This document shows, piece by piece, positions 60,972 to 64,000 of a stretch of 64,000 nucleotides of DNA. Source of the stretch: Williamsia maris (GTDB lineage: Bacteria > Actinomycetota > Actinomycetes > Mycobacteriales > Mycobacteriaceae); the NCBI RefSeq assembly GCF_024171815.1, contig NZ_JAMTCJ010000003.1, forward strand, positions 992,001 through 1,056,000, given 5' to 3'. How positions within the stretch are numbered: the stretch's first letter is position 1; each line of letters starts with the position of its first letter. A model generated the notes under the pieces. That model did no database searches and had not been told where the DNA came from. It saw only the letters and a list, made by a program, of their open reading frames with translations. The position numbers and the translations under genes are program-made.

Positions 60972-62208
60972 GGACCGCGAGTTCGGGCAGGCCGACGATG
61001 ATCACCGCGAAGTTGTACCCCGACATCCGCAGCGTCTCGTCACCGCAGGAGCCGAAGGTGCGCGGGTAGTCGGCGTGCCGGGGTGCGCCCTCGCGGTACC
61101 GACCGTCCGGGCTCGTGCCCGCCGCGGCGGACAGCGCGACGAAGTGGTCGTCGTAGGGGTCGCCGCCGAAGTAGCCGAGCTCGGCGATGCGGTCCTGCGC
61201 ACCCTTCATGACGTAGACGTGACCGTCGGTGAGTCCGTAGTCCGACGCCTGTCGGAAATGCTGCGGCGACCACGTCGGGGACAGCCCTGGCGACCCGTAG
61301 AAGACCACGTCGTCGACCGACTGACCGCCGTTGCGTCCCAACGCCAGTGAGGTGACCAGTGATCCGTAGGAGTGACCCAGCGCGGTGATGTGCGGGGTGT
61401 CGACCTCGGCCGTGGCACGCAATCCACGGTAGAACTCGCTCAGCCGCGGCGCCGATCGGACCGCGACGCGGGAGGTGCCGAGCTCGCCGATGCCGACGAG
61501 CCGGGCCAATCGGTTCGGCCCGGTGAGGTTGGGCGGCACGTACCCCAGCCACGCGATGTTCGCGACCACCTGCCGCTCCCGCCCGCCACCGAAGCGACGC
61601 AGCTCGGCGACGCAGACCTTCGTCAGTTCCTCGGCCTGCCTGCGCATCCCGTCCAGCGAACCGCTCACCGTGGTCCCCAGACCCGGAGTGGTCACCGAGA
61701 TGTGCGTCGCCGCATCCGGATCGCCGATGGCGATCGCGGCCAGCCCCCGCTTGGCGCGGCGGACGTCGAGCAGGAGCAGATAGAGGTGCTCGTGGGTGAT
61801 CTGCTTCTCGATCACCTCGAGGTCACGCAGCTTCTGATCGACGTACCAGCCGTTCTCGTCGGCCGAGGAGAACAGCTTCCGGAGCTTCTGGTGCCACCAG
61901 GCCGGTAGTCGAGAGGACTCCAGCCTGCGGGTCAGGCGGTCGCGTTGCGCCTGCAGTTCGGCCCGCTCGCCCGGGATGCGATTGCGGTTGGCGGCGTCGC
62001 GGGCCACGGCCGCGATGCCGTCGACTCCCCCGATCCACTCCGGGTGGTCGGCGATGATGCCCGACCGCGCGGCCTCGTCGAGGTCGCGCCAGTACCGCGC
62101 CACACCCTCGACGCCGCCGGTGACCGGCGGCGGCGCGAGTTCGCTGCCCGCCGCGGCGACCCTGGTGGCCGCACGACGCAGGGCTGCCTGCACGCTCGCG
62201 ACATTCAC
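60964..62208 (-). CDS. DUF1023 alpha/beta hydrolase
   Basis: The product is 414 aa from GTG. Helical N-terminal region (residues 1-140, coiled-coil-like RAELQAQRDRLTRRLESSR), then the DUF1023 domain: HISVTTPGLGTTVSGSLDGM, ITALGHSYGSLVTSLALGRN with nucleophile Ser, and VVFYGSPGLSP. His in DPYDDHFVALSAAAG may complete the triad. DUF1023 proteins are common in actinobacteria, often exported through ESX-like context in related genomes; none is seen here. TAACCT 7 nt upstream overlaps the map stop. Confidence 0.85.
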   Translation of the reverse strand: MNVASVQAALRRAATRVAAAGSELAPPPVTGGVEGVARYWRDLDEAARSGIIADHPEWIGGVDGIAAVARDAANRNRIPGERAELQAQRDRLTRRLESSRLPAWWHQKLRKLFSSADENGWYVDQKLRDLEVIEKQITHEHLYLLLLDVRRAKRGLAAIAIGDPDAATHISVTTPGLGTTVSGSLDGMRRQAEELTKVCVAELRRFGGGRERQVVANIAWLGYVPPNLTGPNRLARLVGIGELGTSRVAVRSAPRLSEFYRGLRATAEVDTPHITALGHSYGSLVTSLALGRNGGQSVDDVVFYGSPGLSPTWSPQHFRQASDYGLTDGHVYVMKGAQDRIAELGYFGGDPYDDHFVALSAAAGTSPDGRYREGAPRHADYPRTFGSCGDETLRMSGYNFAVIIVGLPELAVRA

Positions 62209-62215
62209 GATTCCC

Positions 62216-62221
62216 AGGTTA
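62216..62221 (-). promoter_or_regulatory. -10 hexamer TAACCT, formed from the map stop codon
   Basis: Seven bases before GTG 62208; TAA at 62221-62219 is the stop of the methionine aminopeptidase gene. Confidence 0.55.
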
Positions 62222-63001
62222 TCGACCGGGTGCGGTCGCCAGGGCCGTCAGCACCCGCGCGTCACCGTCGGTGACGGCGATGGTGTGTTCGCTGTGCGCG
62301 CCCCGCGAACCGTCGGCCGAGCGGACCGTCCACCCGTCGTCGTCGAACACGACACGATCGGTGGTCGCCACCACCCAGGGCTCGAGCGCCAGGGTCATCC
62401 CCGGCTTCAGCGGGATGCCGCGGCGACGTCGGCCGTCGTTGGGGACCGAGGGCGACTCGTGCATCGTGCGGCCGATGCCGTGCCCACCGAATTCGTCGTT
62501 GACGGAAAAGCCCCGCGCACGCAGTTCGGCTCCCATCGCCGCCGACACGTCGCCGAGGCGGTTGCCAAGACGCGCGGTCGCGATGCCCGCATCGAGGGCC
62601 ACCCGCGTCGCCTCGATCATCGCGAGGTCCTCGGCGCGGGCGGTCCCGACGACGACGCTGCGGGCCGAGTCGGCGACCCACCCGTCGACGGACACGGCGA
62701 GGTCGACACTGAGCAGGTCGCCGTCGCGCAGCTCGTAGGCGTGCGGCAGTCCGTGCAGCACAGCGTCGTTCACCGACAGGCAGACGGTGTTGCGGAACGG
62801 GCCGCGCCCGAAGTCCGGGGAGTAGTCCCAGTAGCAGGACTCCGCACCGCGGTCGGCGATCATCCCGCGCACGATCAGCTCGAGATCACGCAGGTCGACC
62901 CCGACCTCGGCGGCGCCGATCACCGCGTCGATGGCCTGCGCCACGAACGTCCCGGCGACGGCCATGGCGTCGACCTCCGACGGCGATTTCAGTTCGATCA
63001 T
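62219..63001 (-). CDS. map: Type I methionine aminopeptidase
   Basis: The product is 260 aa from ATG 63001; a GTG four codons earlier is possible. Metal ligands: two Asp in LSVDLAVSVDGWVADSARS, His in GGHGIGRTMHESPSVPN, Glu in MTLALEPWVVA and Glu in HSEHTIAVTDGD. Substrate His is in LHGLPHAYELRDG. It removes N-terminal Met from new proteins. There is no N-terminal SH3-binding extension. The divergent XRE gene and a 28-bp palindrome lie upstream. Confidence 0.94.
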   Translation of the reverse strand: MIELKSPSEVDAMAVAGTFVAQAIDAVIGAAEVGVDLRDLELIVRGMIADRGAESCYWDYSPDFGRGPFRNTVCLSVNDAVLHGLPHAYELRDGDLLSVDLAVSVDGWVADSARSVVVGTARAEDLAMIEATRVALDAGIATARLGNRLGDVSAAMGAELRARGFSVNDEFGGHGIGRTMHESPSVPNDGRRRRGIPLKPGMTLALEPWVVATTDRVVFDDDGWTVRSADGSRGAHSEHTIAVTDGDARVLTALATAPGR

Positions 63002-63042
63002 GTCCGTGTCCACTCCGCTCGAGATCCGGGCCGTGCCGGTCA

Positions 63043-63070
63043 GGTATTTTTATACCGGTATAGAAATACC
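63043..63070. promoter_or_regulatory. 28-bp palindrome between map and the XRE regulator
   Basis: Arms GGTATTTTTATACC and GGTATAGAAATACC match with a single mismatched pair; the core TATACCGGTATA is perfect. AT-rich in a GC-rich genome and located between divergent genes, it is a strong operator candidate for the XRE protein. Confidence 0.7.
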
Positions 63071-63089
63071 AGAGAGGCTCGATCTCGGC

Positions 63090-63095
63090 TAATCT
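63090..63095 (+). promoter_or_regulatory. -10 hexamer TAATCT, leaderless
   Basis: Six bases before ATG 63102 of the XRE regulator. Confidence 0.65.
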
Positions 63096-63101
63096 GGCCC
63101 G

Positions 63102-63374
63102 ATGGTTCGCACACCCCTCACGCCCGAGCAGATCGCCGCCGGCCGACGGCTCGGCGCGCACCTGCGCGCGGCCCGCGGCGACCGTCCCCTCGACGAGATC
63201 GCCCGTGCGGCATCGATGTCCGCGGAGACGCTGCGCAAGATCGAGTCCGGGCGCTTGTTCACGCCAGCGTTCGGTTCGGTGGTCGCACTGAGCGTGGCGT
63301 TGGGGATCGACGTGCAGGATCTGGCCGACGCGTGGTTGTCGGTCGCCGGGTCGGCCATCGCGCCCGCCTCGTGA
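63102..63374 (+). CDS. XRE-family helix-turn-helix regulator
   Basis: The product is 90 aa. Begins MVRTPLTPEQIAAGRRLGAH and holds a Cro/CI-type HTH at about residues 25-80: DEIARAASMSAETLRKIESG and VVALSVALGIDVQDLADAW. No ligand domain. Overlaps the next gene by GTGA. The 28-bp palindrome 32 nt upstream is its probable site, allowing control of itself, the amidotransferase and map. Confidence 0.88.
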   Translation: MVRTPLTPEQIAAGRRLGAHLRAARGDRPLDEIARAASMSAETLRKIESGRLFTPAFGSVVALSVALGIDVQDLADAWLSVAGSAIAPAS

Positions 63375-64000
63375 CGACGGCCCTGTTCCTGGCGCACGAA
63401 GACGACCGGTCGCGTGGACGCGCGGAGGCGGGCAGCCTGGCCGTCGCCGCCCGAACCCGCGGTTTCGAGGTCGTCGTCGCGCACCCGTCCGACGACCTCC
63501 CCCGTCCCGAGACCGTCGATTTCGTGACCGTGCTGGGGTCCGCCCACGCCGCCGACGACGACACCCTGCCGTGGCTGGCGCCGGAACGGGCCTACATCGC
63601 CGAGACGCTCGCCGCGGGTACCCCGATCCTCGGGGTGTGCTTCGGCGGGCAGGTGCTCAGCCGGGTGCTGGGTGGGGTCGTCGACCGGTCGCCGCATCCG
63701 GAGATCGGGTTCGTCTCGGTCGACTCGTCCTGCGATTTCATCGACTCCGGACCGTGGATGCAGTGGCACTTCGACCACTTCACCGTCCCGCCCGGCGCGA
63801 CGCTGGTCGCCGACAACGCCGCCAACGCGCAGGCGTTCGTCTCCGGTCGGAACCTGGGTCTGCAGTTCCACCCCGAGATCACCGCCGGATCGTTCGCGGC
63901 GTGGCGGCTGGGATGGACCCCGGAGTCCGAGGTGGAGGTCGCCCGCGATTTCGACATCGACGTCGACGCGCTGGCCCGTCGGATCACTTCCGACGCCGCC
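63371..64000 (+). CDS. Class I glutamine amidotransferase, 3' end outside window
   Basis: The frame is open from GTG 63371 to the window end, 210 codons. GMP-synthase-like GATase: VTVLGSAHAADDDTLPWL, catalytic Cys in ILGVCFGGQVLSRVLGG, WMQWHFDHFTVPPG and the His-Glu pair in LGLQFHPEITAGS. It releases ammonia from glutamine for an amination, or is a gamma-glutamyl hydrolase of the same fold. Translationally coupled to the XRE gene. Confidence 0.88.
   Translation, partial: MTTALFLAHEDDRSRGRAEAGSLAVAARTRGFEVVVAHPSDDLPRPETVDFVTVLGSAHAADDDTLPWLAPERAYIAETLAAGTPILGVCFGGQVLSRVLGGVVDRSPHPEIGFVSVDSSCDFIDSGPWMQWHFDHFTVPPGATLVADNAANAQAFVSGRNLGLQFHPEITAGSFAAWRLGWTPESEVEVARDFDIDVDALARRITSDAA

Overview
The window is GC-rich actinobacterial chromosome that reads as mycolic-acid-type Actinomycetota (order Mycobacteriales, most like Gordonia or a close relative; the genus is an inference). 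The evidence is a cyp51/cyp123 block with the same gene order I recall for Mycobacterium tuberculosis Rv0763c-Rv0771, an mmsB/acyl-CoA dehydrogenase/mmsA operon, FprB, CitA, family-5 UdgB, DUF3558 lipoproteins, a DUF222/HNH protein, and many genes whose start codon lies 6-7 nt after a TANNNT -10 hexamer (leaderless promoters). I see no rRNA, tRNA, CRISPR array, insertion sequence or prophage. No gene-free gap exceeds about 155 bases. The short gaps hold promoters, operators, one hairpin terminator and two repeat families.

Layout. 1-1538: end of an ABC ATPase and its membrane partner. 1554-2543: an AbiEi/DUF559 nuclease-like gene bracketed by two direct copies of a 47-nt palindromic repeat. 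2532-11085 (minus): TetR, CYP123-like P450, SDR, CYP51, ferredoxin, SnoaL-like protein, a conserved unknown, a FadD19-like acyl-CoA ligase and an SDR, mostly with 1-4 nt overlaps. 11150-16557 (plus): aldehyde dehydrogenase, SDR, beta-hydroxyacid dehydrogenase, carboxymuconolactone-decarboxylase-like protein, PaaI thioesterase and a CYP125-like P450. An 18-bp palindrome lies between the two arms. Together they look like an oxidative and CoA-activating pathway for a sterol-like or isoprenoid substrate.

16568-25014: isochorismatase, DUF2277, quinone oxidoreductase, methyltransferase, a FadD5-like ligase with an acyl-CoA dehydrogenase, an MpaB-type oxygenase, a double-TetR regulator and an F420-type oxidoreductase. 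25068-28178: a surface-glycolipid-like trio (GT4, methyltransferase, toroid protein). 28257-30893: FprB and an acyl-ACP thioesterase, diverging around a KstR-like box. 30897-32459: two DUF3558 lipoproteins and an S4 RNA-binding protein. 32579-36985: an operon of TetR, MFS transporter, alanine-racemase-fold enzyme and aldonolactone oxidase. 37047-40196: a secreted phosphohydrolase, a 21-nt tandem repeat, a gene remnant and an amino-acid permease.

40227-42676: divergent HTH-fused citrate synthase-like protein and CitA around a 19-bp palindrome. 42700-46971: HAD phosphatase, DUF222/HNH, AAC(3)-like acetyltransferase, UdgB and MarR. 46988-50548 (minus): valine catabolism (mmsB, acyl-CoA dehydrogenase, mmsA) facing an acyl-CoA synthetase. 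52334-64000: DUF5302, GlcD-like oxidase, pyridine-nucleotide disulfide oxidoreductase, two duplicated DMT-type membrane proteins, secreted lipase, SixA, renalase-like oxidoreductase, two alpha/beta hydrolases, methionine aminopeptidase, XRE regulator and a truncated glutamine amidotransferase.
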